Assembly: GCA_964604565.1 (NCBI GenBank)
Contig: CAZRZN010000175.1
Location: 1 to 8,939 of the forward strand
Direction of reading: 5' to 3'
Length of the DNA stretch: 8,939 nucleotides
Origin: CAZRZN01 sp964604565
GTDB taxonomy: Bacteria; Pseudomonadota; Alphaproteobacteria; Rhodobacterales; Rhodobacteraceae
The notes under the pieces are model-generated. The model did not search any database, was not told the origin of the DNA, and worked only from the letters and a program-made list of their open reading frames with translations. The translations under genes were made by a program, and so were the position numbers. Position 1 is the first letter of the stretch. Every line of letters begins with the position of its first letter. Below are positions 1-5,801 of this stretch, piece after piece.

Positions 1-1104
1 TCGGGCAACCGCAACTTCGAAGGCCGGATCAGCCCGGACGTCCGCGCCAACTACCTCGCCAGCCCGCCGCTCGTCGTGGCCTATGCGCTGGCAGGCGACA
101 TGAACATCAACATCGCCGAGGATCCGATCGCCCAGACGCCGGATGGCAAGGATGTCTATCTCAAGGACATCTGGCCCACCACCAAGGAGATCGCCGAACT
201 GGTCGAACGCACCGTCACCCGGGAGGCCTTCCGCTCCAAATACGCCGATGTGTTCAAGGGCGACGAGAAATGGCAGGGCGTCGACGTGCCCGATCAGGAA
301 ACCTACGATTGGCCCGCCCAGTCGACCTACGTCCAGAACCCGCCCTATTTTCAGGGCATGTCACCAGAGCCGGGGACGATCTCCAACATCGAGGGCGCGC
401 GGGTTCTGGCGCTGCTGGGGGACATGATCACCACGGACCACATCTCTCCCGCCGGATCGTTCAAGGCCGAAACCCCCGCTGGCCGGTATCTGACCGAACG
501 GCAGGTGTCGCCGCGCGAGTTCAACTCCTACGGGTCGCGCCGGGGCAACCATCAGATCATGATGCGCGGCACCTTCGCCAATATCCGCATCAAGAACGAG
601 ATGCTGGACGGCGTCGAGGGCGGCTATACCAAGGGCCCCGACGGCGAGCAGACCTCGATCTACGATGCGGCCATGGCCTACAAGGACGCTGGCACGCCGC
701 TGGTGATATTCGGCGGCGAACAATACGGCGCCGGGTCATCGCGCGACTGGGCCGCCAAGGGCACCGCCCTGCTGGGCGTCAAGGCGGTCATCGCCGAAAG
801 CTTTGAGCGGATCCACCGGTCGAACCTTGTCGGCATGGGCGTCATTCCCCTTGAGTTCACCGGCGGCGACACCCGCAAATCGCTGGGCCTGACCGGGGAT
901 GAAACCGTGTCGATCCATGGTCTGGACAACGTGAAGCCGTTGCAGGACGTCCCCTGCGCCATCACCTATGCCGATGGCACGACAAAGGAGATCACGTTGA
1001 AGTGCCGGATCGATACCGCGATCGAGGTCGAATACATCGAACACGGTGGCGTGCTGCATTACGTCCTGCGCAACCTCGCCCAATCGCCGGTTGCCGCCGA
1101 ATAA
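1..1104 (+). CDS. acnA: Aconitate hydratase A, C-terminal part (5' end outside window)
   Basis: Aconitase interconverts citrate and isocitrate through cis-aconitate in the cytosolic TCA cycle, using a [4Fe-4S] cluster. The frame is open from base 1 and gives 367 residues before TAA; family members are about 890-930 residues, so roughly 60% is missing on the left. The first residues, SGNRNFEGRI, are the conserved stretch just after the last cluster-binding cysteine loop, so all three cluster cysteines lie outside the window. The start of the swivel domain is marked by GDMITTDHISPAGSFKAETP (codons 140-159). YGSRRGNHQIMMRGTFAN (177-194) and YGAGSSRDWAAKG (242-254) follow; the Ser-Ser-Arg at 246-248 corresponds to the substrate-binding/catalytic serine and arginine of aconitases. 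The A-type assignment rests on this domain order, with the swivel at the C-terminus, and on the motif spellings. It is followed by a strong terminator, so the gene ends its transcript here. Confidence 0.97.
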   Translation, partial: SGNRNFEGRISPDVRANYLASPPLVVAYALAGDMNINIAEDPIAQTPDGKDVYLKDIWPTTKEIAELVERTVTREAFRSKYADVFKGDEKWQGVDVPDQETYDWPAQSTYVQNPPYFQGMSPEPGTISNIEGARVLALLGDMITTDHISPAGSFKAETPAGRYLTERQVSPREFNSYGSRRGNHQIMMRGTFANIRIKNEMLDGVEGGYTKGPDGEQTSIYDAAMAYKDAGTPLVIFGGEQYGAGSSRDWAAKGTALLGVKAVIAESFERIHRSNLVGMGVIPLEFTGGDTRKSLGLTGDETVSIHGLDNVKPLQDVPCAITYADGTTKEITLKCRIDTAIEVEYIEHGGVLHYVLRNLAQSPVAAE

Positions 1105-1126
1105 GGCCATCCCCACCTGGGACATC

Positions 1127-1153
1127 AAGGGGCGCCACCGGCGCCCCTTTTTT
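1127..1153 (+). terminator. Rho-independent terminator of acnA
   Basis: An 8-bp perfect GC-rich stem (GGGGCGCC at 1129-1136, GGCGCCCC at 1140-1147) with a 3-nt ACC loop is followed directly by six Ts (1148-1153). Two upstream As (1127-1128) can extend the stem into the T run. It lies 23 nt after the acnA stop codon. Confidence 0.93.
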
Positions 1154-1185
1154 CGTGCCGGTCCCCTGCGGCAGCGCCCCGTCAT

Positions 1186-1220
1186 GCCCGGCGCAACGAT
1201 CCGGATCTGCTGCGCCGGGC
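1186..1220. repeat. Perfect 10-bp inverted repeat with palindromic loop
   Basis: GCCCGGCGCA (1186-1195) is the exact reverse complement of TGCGCCGGGC (1211-1220). The 15-nt interval contains a second perfect palindrome, GATCCGGATC (1198-1207), nearly concentric with the outer arms. No T run follows on either strand, so this is not a standard terminator. It could be an RNA stem-loop, a processing or attenuation structure just beyond acnA, or a protein-binding dyad. Confidence 0.6.
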
Positions 1221-1442
1221 TGGCGACAGCGTGTAACGGGACGGCGCGCCGACCCCCGCTTGTCGTCCTCGTCTCCCATTGACGACAGGCTGCGGATCTT
1301 CCACGCCGTCGGCCCTGCGCAGCGCGGTCCGGCAAGCGCTCGGAACGGCGTTCAAACCGCAAAGGCAAGGACCGGGACAGCGAATCCGACCGGATCCCGG
1401 GCAAGGGCCGTTTCCTTCGGCCCGCCCTGGATGGCCGCGACT

Positions 1443-1482
1443 GACGCATGCCCTGTGCATCCTTTGTGCATGCTCTGTGCAT
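1443..1482. repeat. Short tandem array, 11-bp period, core TGTGCAT
   Basis: TGTGCAT occurs exactly at 1454-1460, 1465-1471 and 1476-1482. A degenerate copy, GACGCAT, sits at 1443-1449. All four starts are separated by exactly 11 bp, close to one helical turn, so the cores would lie on one face of the DNA. The 4-bp spacers differ (GCCC, CCTT, GCTC). The period is not a multiple of three, which argues against a protein-coding repeat. It resembles an operator array or iteron-like binding region; the binding protein is unknown to me. Confidence 0.65.
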
Positions 1483-1557
1483 CCGTCCTTGCCCTGCCCC
1501 ACGAAGTCTTGACCGCTCCGGCAGCCCTCTCCGGGACGACTGGCGGCAGGCCGCCGA

Positions 1558-1581
1558 AAACCTGTGCAAGGGCGCAGGTTT
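1558..1581. promoter_or_regulatory. Operator-like dyad upstream of the small peptide gene
   Basis: AAACCTGTGC (1558-1567) and GCGCAGGTTT (1572-1581) form a 10-bp inverted repeat with one non-Watson-Crick (T/G) position around a 4-bp centre (AAGG). The half-site GCAGGTTT recurs at 1602-1609, 28 bp downstream of its copy at 1574-1581. The arrangement, a dyad plus an extra direct half-site 8-60 bp upstream of a candidate promoter, suits a transcription factor site. The regulator is not identified. Confidence 0.4.
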
Positions 1582-1616
1582 CCGCGCAAATCATGCGCAT
1601 TGCAGGTTTTCCTGAC

Positions 1617-1645
1617 CTGACCGAAACGGCTTTCAGACTTTATAA
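1617..1645 (+). promoter_or_regulatory. Weak candidate promoter for the 49-aa gene
   Basis: CTGACC (1617-1622) and TTATAA (1640-1645) are spaced by 17 bp and lie about 49 bp before the ATG at 1694. Both hexamers are poor matches to the sigma-70 consensus, and the TATAAG/TTATAA patch is the only AT-rich block nearby. This is an inference from position and base composition only. Confidence 0.3.
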
Positions 1646-1693
1646 GGAACCAGTGCCAATCTATGAATATGACAAAAAACGTGAGGCAGACAC

Positions 1694-1843
1694 ATGAAAC
1701 CCATAACCCTGTTGCAAGCCGCGGTTCTGTTGCTGCTTGCAGTGATCGGCGCCTATGCCGGTCAGTCCACAGCCACCAAGAGTTGCGCTGCCCAAACGGT
1801 GCCCGTCCAGACGGAGACGTCCCAGACGCTCTGCGAGATCTGA
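1694..1843 (+). CDS. Small exported or membrane-anchored peptide, unknown function
   Basis: The frame encodes 49 residues, from ATG to TGA. A Shine-Dalgarno-like GAGG (1683-1686) sits 7 nt before the ATG. The N-terminus begins MKPIT and continues into a hydrophobic stretch (residues 5-22, LLQAAVLLLLAVIGAYA), which looks like a signal peptide or single membrane anchor. A Thr/Gln/Ser-rich polar tail follows with two cysteines (C31 and C47) and few charges. If exported, the cysteines could form a disulfide in the periplasm. I do not recognise the family. The gene ends 6 bp from the stop of the convergent cytochrome gene. The intergenic region upstream with dyads and repeats supports a regulated gene, but the short length leaves real doubt. 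An upstream ATG at 1663 is in another frame and runs into the cytochrome antisense. Confidence 0.5.
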   Translation: MKPITLLQAAVLLLLAVIGAYAGQSTATKSCAAQTVPVQTETSQTLCEI

Positions 1844-1849
1844 CCCCGA

Positions 1850-2686
1850 TCAGCCCGGGTTCGGCAGCGGCGGGATGCCCCGCAGGTAGAGGATCAGCGC
1901 AGCGACGTCGTCATCCGTCATCTGCGCAAAGTAGCCATAGGGCATGGGCGGCATCATTCTCGACCCGTCGGGCCGCAAGCCCTGCGTGATCATTGCCGTC
2001 AATTCGGCATCGGAATAGGCTGCAAGGCCATCTTTGTGCGACGTGATGTTCGACGCCACCGAGGTGCCCCATGGCCCGTGAAATTCAAAGCCGCCCGCGC
2101 CAAGATGCGTGTCGAACATCGGCCCCATTTCGCCAAAGGTCGTATGACATTCCAAGCAATGCGCGACCGGCCCGGCCAGATAGGCGCCATACTCCTCCGT
2201 CACACCCTCGACCGGGTGCGCGACGGTCTCGACCGGCGGTCCATAGGCTGGCGGCAGCGGAATGTTGTAAACGCTGTCGCCCGGATCGTTTTCGACCGAC
2301 GGAACGGAGCGCAGATGCATCACGATGCTCATGACGTCATCATCCGACAACCCGCGATACAGCACGATCGGCATCGGCGGCCCGATCACGGACCCGTCCG
2401 GACGGATCCCCTCGCGGATCGCGCGGACGGCCTCCGCGTCAGACCAGCCACCGATATCGCCCGCAGGCGTGATATTCGGGGCGATCGCGGTGAAGGCCGC
2501 GTTTTTCTCGACAAGCCGCCCGCCAAGATCTTGCTCCATCACAAAGCCGGTCGGACCCAGCGGCGTATGGCAGTTGCCACAGCCCGCGGGCCCCTCCACA
2601 AGATAACGCCCGCGCTCAAGGCTCGGCTCGGCCTGCGCGGCAACCGCCGCCAACGACAGACACAGCCCGGTCAGAACGGATTTCAT
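1850..2686 (-). CDS. Periplasmic diheme c-type cytochrome
   Basis: This is a 278-residue electron-transfer protein with two class I cytochrome c domains. Residues 1-19 form a signal peptide ending in AQA before Glu20. The first heme motif is CGNCH (36-40) and its likely axial Met lies in GPPMP (102-106). The second heme motif is CLECH (177-181), with the Met in MPPMP (245-249). Each domain also carries the paired landmarks NIT (71-73, 213-215) and RPDGS (95-99, 238-242), so the protein looks like an internal duplication. The pattern matches the mono/diheme cytochrome group that includes cytochrome subunits of membrane-bound alcohol and sugar dehydrogenases, but no dehydrogenase gene is nearby. 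A strong GGGGGAG Shine-Dalgarno (complement of 2693-2699) supports the ATG start. It lies 106 bp downstream of ccmG on the same strand and may be co-transcribed. The redox partner is unknown. Confidence 0.92.
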   Translation of the reverse strand: MKSVLTGLCLSLAAVAAQAEPSLERGRYLVEGPAGCGNCHTPLGPTGFVMEQDLGGRLVEKNAAFTAIAPNITPAGDIGGWSDAEAVRAIREGIRPDGSVIGPPMPIVLYRGLSDDDVMSIVMHLRSVPSVENDPGDSVYNIPLPPAYGPPVETVAHPVEGVTEEYGAYLAGPVAHCLECHTTFGEMGPMFDTHLGAGGFEFHGPWGTSVASNITSHKDGLAAYSDAELTAMITQGLRPDGSRMMPPMPYGYFAQMTDDDVAALILYLRGIPPLPNPG

Positions 2687-2792
2687 ATCACTCTCCCCCT
2701 GGGTAAGGGGCGTTCTGGCGAATAGGCGCCACTGCGACTCGCCCCGAAAGCCAGCTTACTGCGCTTTGCGCGGGCCGCTCAGAGAAAAGTGA

Positions 2793-3332
2793 TCACTCCG
2801 CCAAGGCTTGTTCCAGCGCCGGGACGAACCGCTGCTGGTAATCCGATCCCACCAGTGGCCCGACGAACTTGAACAGCACCTTTCCGTCACCATCGACGAT
2901 GAAGGTTTCCGGCGGTGCCGTCACGCCCCAATCGATTGCGGTGCGGCCCGGCGGATCAAAGGCCACCGCCATGAAGGGATTGCCCTCGTTGCGCAGATAG
3001 CGCGTCGCGTTCTTCGCCTGATCCTTGAAATTCACCCCGACCACACGCAGCCCATCGGCCTGCATCTGCATCAGCACGGGATGTTCGACGCGGCACGGCG
3101 GGCACCAGCTGGCCCAGAAATTCACCAGCGTGACCTCGCCCGAGGTCAGCATGTCAGGTGTGATGGCCTCATACCCCGGCAGGGCCTCATCGGTGATCGC
3201 GGGCGCGGGCTTGCCCTCGAACATCGATTCCAGGTCATCCTGCCCGCTGCGCCCCAGCCCCATGTAGGCCAGCAGCCCGAAGGCCGCAAAGATCAGCGGC
3301 GGCGCGATCATGAGAGGGGACAGCCTAGCCAT
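2793..3332 (-). CDS. ccmG: CcmG/DsbE (HelX) thiol:disulfide interchange protein
   Basis: This membrane-anchored periplasmic thioredoxin-like protein reduces, or resolves mixed disulfides on, apocytochrome CXXCH cysteines before heme attachment. It has 179 residues. An N-terminal hydrophobic anchor spans about 6-27, and a thioredoxin fold follows with the active site WASWCPPCR (73-81; Cys77 and Cys80). The expected cis-proline loop is GVTAPPETF (136-144); Pro141 is the cis-Pro and is preceded by another Pro. Family members usually read GAPETF here. The typical acidic GVNFKD stretch is at 99-104. ATG at 3332 overlaps the ccmD stop by 8 nt, indicating translational coupling. It is the last member of the ccmABCDG order, as with helX in Rhodobacter. 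Confidence 0.96.
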   Translation of the reverse strand: MARLSPLMIAPPLIFAAFGLLAYMGLGRSGQDDLESMFEGKPAPAITDEALPGYEAITPDMLTSGEVTLVNFWASWCPPCRVEHPVLMQMQADGLRVVGVNFKDQAKNATRYLRNEGNPFMAVAFDPPGRTAIDWGVTAPPETFIVDGDGKVLFKFVGPLVGSDYQQRFVPALEQALAE

Positions 3333-3480
3333 TGTTCACACGCTCCTCGATACGGTCCAGATCCGCCCGGACCCGGCGCGCACGCCAGATGCTGAGCGCC
3401 ACCAGCGCCACGATCAGCACCAGCGAAACCGCGTAGGAGGACAGAACAGCGCCCGCGTATTTCCCGAGATCCGGCATCAT
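3325..3480 (-). CDS. ccmD: CcmD heme exporter accessory protein
   Basis: This is a 51-residue protein starting MMPDLGKYAGAVLSSYAV. It has one transmembrane helix (about 11-31) and a basic, then mixed-charge, cytoplasmic tail (RARRVRAD..., 33 onward). In the Ccm system, CcmD is the small membrane protein that joins CcmABC and promotes release of holo-CcmE. Identification rests on length, topology, the KYAxxVxxSYAxS-like helix start, and position between ccmC and ccmG. The start is either of two adjacent ATGs (3480 or 3477). Using 3480, the ATGA overlaps the ccmC stop by 4 nt. The stop lies 8 nt inside ccmG. A longer open frame continues upstream through ccmC but is only a shadow. Confidence 0.9.
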   Translation of the reverse strand: MMPDLGKYAGAVLSSYAVSLVLIVALVALSIWRARRVRADLDRIEERVNNG

Positions 3481-4205
3481 GACATGCGCTCCCGCGCCAG
3501 CAGGGCGCGCATCCGGCGCGCACGGATTTCCGTCTGCGTGCGCAAAAGCACCAGCGCGAGAAACAACAGGACAAAACCTGCCATGCTGATCACCGCAGGA
3601 TACCAGAACACGTTGGCGATATTCTGCTCCTTGTCGGCCGAAAAGGTCGCCTCCTGATGCAATCCCTGGTTCCAGAAGAGCACCGCATAGCGGCTCAGCA
3701 GCGCAAAGACCGACCCCACAAGGCACAGGATCGCTGTCAGATCGGCGGCGGTATCGTCGTTCTCGATCGCCTCCCAAAGCGCGATGTAGCCAAGGTAGAA
3801 CAGGAACAGGATCAGAAAGGAGGTCAATCGCGGATCCCAGGCCCACCAGGTGCCCCACATGGGCTGGCCCCAGATCGCGCCGGTGGCCAGCGCAATGACG
3901 GTAAAGGTCGCCCCGACAGGGGCCGCGGCCCGCGCCGCCAGCGCGCTGACATGGTGCCGGCGCACGATCCAGATCAGCGAGGCGACCAGCATCATCAGCC
4001 AGGCATTGATCGCCATCAGCGCCGCCGGAACATGCAGGTAGATGATCTTGACGGTCGATCCCTGCCGGAAATCGTCCGGCGTGAAGAAGAACCCCCAGAT
4101 CAGGCCCACGGCCAGGCACAGCACCGCCGCCCCCGCCACCCATGGCAGCAGGCGATCGGCCGTGCGGATGAATTTCACCGGATTGGCATATTCCCAGATC
4201 GACAT
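3477..4205 (-). CDS. ccmC: CcmC heme-handling membrane protein
   Basis: CcmC is an integral inner-membrane protein that presents heme to the periplasmic heme chaperone CcmE. The 242 residues contain about six hydrophobic helices. The periplasmic tryptophan-rich WWD motif is GTWWAWDPRLTS (118-129). The two candidate heme-ligand histidines are His58 in IIYLHVP (54-60) and His183 in NQGLHQ (179-184), which correspond to the conserved histidines of E. coli CcmC. Length agrees with the family. ATG at 4205 has a GAGGGGGC-type ribosome site just upstream. A 70-bp gap separates it from ccmB, the only non-overlapping junction inside the ccm run. The 3' end overlaps ccmD by 4 nt. Confidence 0.97.
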   Translation of the reverse strand: MSIWEYANPVKFIRTADRLLPWVAGAAVLCLAVGLIWGFFFTPDDFRQGSTVKIIYLHVPAALMAINAWLMMLVASLIWIVRRHHVSALAARAAAPVGATFTVIALATGAIWGQPMWGTWWAWDPRLTSFLILFLFYLGYIALWEAIENDDTAADLTAILCLVGSVFALLSRYAVLFWNQGLHQEATFSADKEQNIANVFWYPAVISMAGFVLLFLALVLLRTQTEIRARRMRALLARERMS

Positions 4206-4227
4206 CGTCGCTTGCCCCCTCGGATGC

Positions 4228-4269
4228 GGTTACAGCGCAGATAGCGGCGCAGCGCAATAGGTTACAGCG
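4228..4269. repeat. 10-bp direct repeat in the ccmB-ccmC gap
   Basis: GGTTACAGCG occurs exactly at 4228-4237 and again at 4260-4269, 32 bp apart. Both copies fall inside the 70-bp spacer, which is otherwise an odd break in a translationally coupled operon. It could be a binding site for an internal promoter, or a slippage relic that lengthened the spacer. Confidence 0.4.
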
Positions 4270-4275
4270 GACCGA

Positions 4276-4932
4276 TCACCGCAGGTTGATCCGCAGCACG
4301 GCGGCGCTGGCGAAGGGCAGCAGGGCCGCCACCCCGAAACTGATCCCCGCCAGCATCAGCAAGGGCGTCTGAACCGCCAGCCCCTCGGCGCCCCGCCGCG
4401 CCGCCTCGGCGCCAAAGATCAGCGTCGGCACGTAGAGCGGCAACACCAGCAGCGACATCAGCAGCCCGCCACGCTTCAGCCCCACCGTCAGCGCCGCCCC
4501 GAAGGTGCCGATCACCGAAAGCGCAGGCGTGCCGAGGGCGAGGCTGACCAGCACCCACAGATACCCCTCCACCGGCAAGCTCAGCAGCACCCCAAGCAAC
4601 GGCGCCACCAGCACAAGCGGAAGGCCGGTGGTGATCCAATGCGCCAGCGCCTTGACCGCGACGATGCCCTCCATCGGCAAGGGGGCCGTGGCCAGCAGAT
4701 CCAAGGAGCCGTCCTCCCAATCCAGCGCAAGGATCCGGTCCAACGACAGCAGACAGGCCAACAGCGCCCCGATCCACAGGACCCCCGGCGCAATCCGCGA
4801 CAAAAGCTCCGTCTGCGGCCCGACGCCAAAGGGCACAAGAACGGTGACGATCAGGAAAAACACCAGACCAAGGCCAAAACCGCCCCCGGCCCGCACCGCA
4901 AGCCGCAGGTCACGCGATAGCAGACCGATCAC
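4276..4932 (-). CDS. ccmB: CcmB heme exporter membrane subunit
   Basis: CcmB is the membrane permease subunit of the CcmAB ABC complex, which uses ATP to release holo-CcmE from CcmC during cytochrome c maturation. The 218 residues match the usual family length. They form about six hydrophobic helices with the N-terminal signature LLSRDLRLAVRAGGG (4-18). The family's cytoplasmic coupling segment LLSLDRILALDWEDGSLDLL is at 61-80. The start is GTG at 4932, not ATG. The GTGA overlaps the ccmA stop by 4 nt, so translation is probably coupled to ccmA, and this fixes the start. Confidence 0.96.
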   Translation of the reverse strand: MIGLLSRDLRLAVRAGGGFGLGLVFFLIVTVLVPFGVGPQTELLSRIAPGVLWIGALLACLLSLDRILALDWEDGSLDLLATAPLPMEGIVAVKALAHWITTGLPLVLVAPLLGVLLSLPVEGYLWVLVSLALGTPALSVIGTFGAALTVGLKRGGLLMSLLVLPLYVPTLIFGAEAARRGAEGLAVQTPLLMLAGISFGVAALLPFASAAVLRINLR

Positions 4933-5543
4933 AGAAAGGCCTCGTCTTCGAGGGCCGCACGCGGCCGCGCACGAAATGGCGTCACGTCAAAGACCTCCGC
5001 CTCGGGGATGCCCAGGTCGATATGCGTCGCCATCAGCGCAGATCCCCCCTGCCCCAGATGCGCCCGCACCACCCCGGCAAACATCGCTACGGACTCCGCA
5101 TCCAGCGACACGGTCGGTTCGTCCAGCATCCAGACCGGCCGCCCCGTCACCAAAAGCCGCGCCAGACCCAGCCGCCGCTTCTGTCCGGCCGAAAGGGTCC
5201 CTGCCAGCCGGTCTTCGAGGGGCTCCAGATTGAAGGCCCGCAGCGCGGCGGAGGTCCTGTCCGTGCCAAAGACCCGCGCCCAGAACCGCAGATTTTCGCC
5301 CACGCTCAGCATGGCCTTCAACCCGTCCGCATGACCCGCATAGGTGATCCGCTCCGCCGCACCGCTCAACTGCCCTGCCATCGGCGGTTGCAGACCGGCA
5401 ACGGTGCGCAGCAGCGTCGTCTTGCCCGCGCCATTCGGTCCTCGCAACACCAGCGCCCGCCCCGGCGCAAGCGCGAAGGAGACCCCTTCCAGCACGGGCA
5501 CACCGCCGCGCGCCACCGTCAGATCCGTGACCGTCAATTCCAT
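4929..5543 (-). CDS. ccmA: CcmA heme exporter ATP-binding subunit
   Basis: CcmA is the cytoplasmic ATPase of the CcmAB complex. From ATG at 5543 the product is 204 residues, the normal CcmA length, beginning MELTVTDLTVARGG. All nucleotide-binding elements are present: Walker A GPNGAGKTT (35-43), the ABC signature LSAGQKRR (117-124), Walker B VWMLDEP (137-143) and the H-loop His174 in ATHIDLG. The open frame extends upstream to about 5819, but that extension is low-complexity, crosses the terminator element at 5680-5736 and has no homology features, so I reject it. The ribosome site before 5543 is weak. As first gene of the ccm run, its promoter should lie in 5544-5679, though I see no clear -35/-10 pair. 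It overlaps ccmB by 4 nt. Confidence 0.96.
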   Translation of the reverse strand: MELTVTDLTVARGGVPVLEGVSFALAPGRALVLRGPNGAGKTTLLRTVAGLQPPMAGQLSGAAERITYAGHADGLKAMLSVGENLRFWARVFGTDRTSAALRAFNLEPLEDRLAGTLSAGQKRRLGLARLLVTGRPVWMLDEPTVSLDAESVAMFAGVVRAHLGQGGSALMATHIDLGIPEAEVFDVTPFRARPRAALEDEAFL

Positions 5544-5679
5544 TCTCAGCGCCTTACCCCAGCACGGCGCCGCGCAAAAGCCCCAAGCCGATAGCAGGCC
5601 TCGAATCGCCACGTACAGATCCTGCCCCCTGGCAGAGCAGCGCCCCCGAACGGGTCCGCCGCCGCCACTTCTTCTCTCG

Positions 5680-5698
5680 AAAAATACTCCGGGGGAGT
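5680..5698 (-). terminator. Minus-strand hairpin with T run, end of the sec-Mth938 unit
   Basis: Read on the minus strand, ACTCC (5698-5694), loop CCC and GGAGT (5690-5686) form a 5-bp stem followed by ATTTTT (5685-5680). It is downstream of the Mth938-like gene and upstream of ccmA, in the right direction to end the secD-secF-permease-Mth938 transcript. The stem is short, so strength is uncertain. Its left arm overlaps the larger plus-strand stem at 5697. Confidence 0.55.
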
Positions 5699-5736
5699 CG
5701 CCCGGAACGGGCGACGGGGGCGGAGCCCCCTTTTTT
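5697..5736 (+). terminator. Double hairpin with T run (plus-strand orientation)
   Basis: Two perfect stems are adjacent: GTCGCCCG/CGGGCGAC (5697-5704 and 5708-5715, loop GAA), then GGGGGC/GCCCCC (5716-5721 and 5725-5730, loop GGA), then six Ts (5731-5736). On the plus strand this is an excellent intrinsic terminator although no plus-strand gene precedes it, so it may block antisense transcription from the ccm side. On the minus strand the same stems precede the smaller hairpin at 5680-5698. From memory, similar compound GC hairpins ending near GGAGTATTTTT are frequent between Rhodobacteraceae genes; I could not verify this here. Confidence 0.7.
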
Positions 5737-5754
5737 CTGAACCGGCACGCCTCT

Positions 5755-5801
5755 CCAAGAGATCGTCCAGACGCGCCCACCCAAGTGGCAACCTCTCTTG
5801 G
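5755..5801. repeat. 8-bp inverted repeat after the Mth938-like gene
   Basis: CCAAGAGA (5755-5762) is the exact reverse complement of TCTCTTGG (5794-5801), with a 31-nt interval. CCGGC (5742-5746) and GCCGG (5801-5805) lie just outside and could add an outer stem with a bulge. It sits 36 bp beyond the stop of the Mth938-like gene on the minus strand, with no T run, so it may be a transcript 3' stem or chance. Confidence 0.35.

Larger units (their letters stand above)
1154..1693. other. Long intergenic region with repeats and dyads
   Basis: No convincing protein gene is visible here. Reading frames crossing it on both strands are rich in Arg, Pro, Gly and Ser, have no recognisable domain, and run antisense through acnA or through the repeats, as expected for chance open frames in GC-rich DNA. 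The region holds an inverted repeat (1186-1220), an 11-bp-phased TGTGCAT array (1443-1482), an operator-like dyad (1558-1581) and a weak promoter (1617-1645) ahead of the small gene at 1694. The stretch 1221-1442 shows nothing I can name. At about 540 bp it is far longer than any other gap in this compact window, so a regulatory role or an unseen small RNA is possible but not shown. Confidence 0.6.

Noticed and set aside
736..1569. Minus-strand open frame of 277 codons across the end of acnA and the intergenic region
   Set aside because: It is antisense to conserved acnA codons, crosses the acnA terminator and has Arg/Gly-rich content without any domain; it is a GC-rich shadow.
1002..1697. 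Plus-strand open frame of 231 codons through the acnA end and intergenic region
   Set aside because: It starts out of frame inside acnA, continues through its terminator hairpin and T run, and encodes Arg/Pro-rich sequence without recognisable features.
1663..1989. 108-codon plus-strand frame with an ATG at 1663
   Set aside because: It overlaps the better-supported 49-aa gene in another frame and runs antisense into the conserved C-terminal heme domain of the cytochrome.
2687..2792. Possible terminator or promoter between ccmG and the cytochrome gene
   Set aside because: Only short stems such as GCGC-TTT-GCGC and the palindrome GTGATCAC are visible, with no T run and no convincing -35/-10 pair.
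3481..4257. Long minus-strand frame leading into ccmD as a possible fusion protein
   Set aside because: It is the out-of-frame shadow of ccmC. CcmD begins at the ATGATG at 3480/3477 with the expected length and topology.
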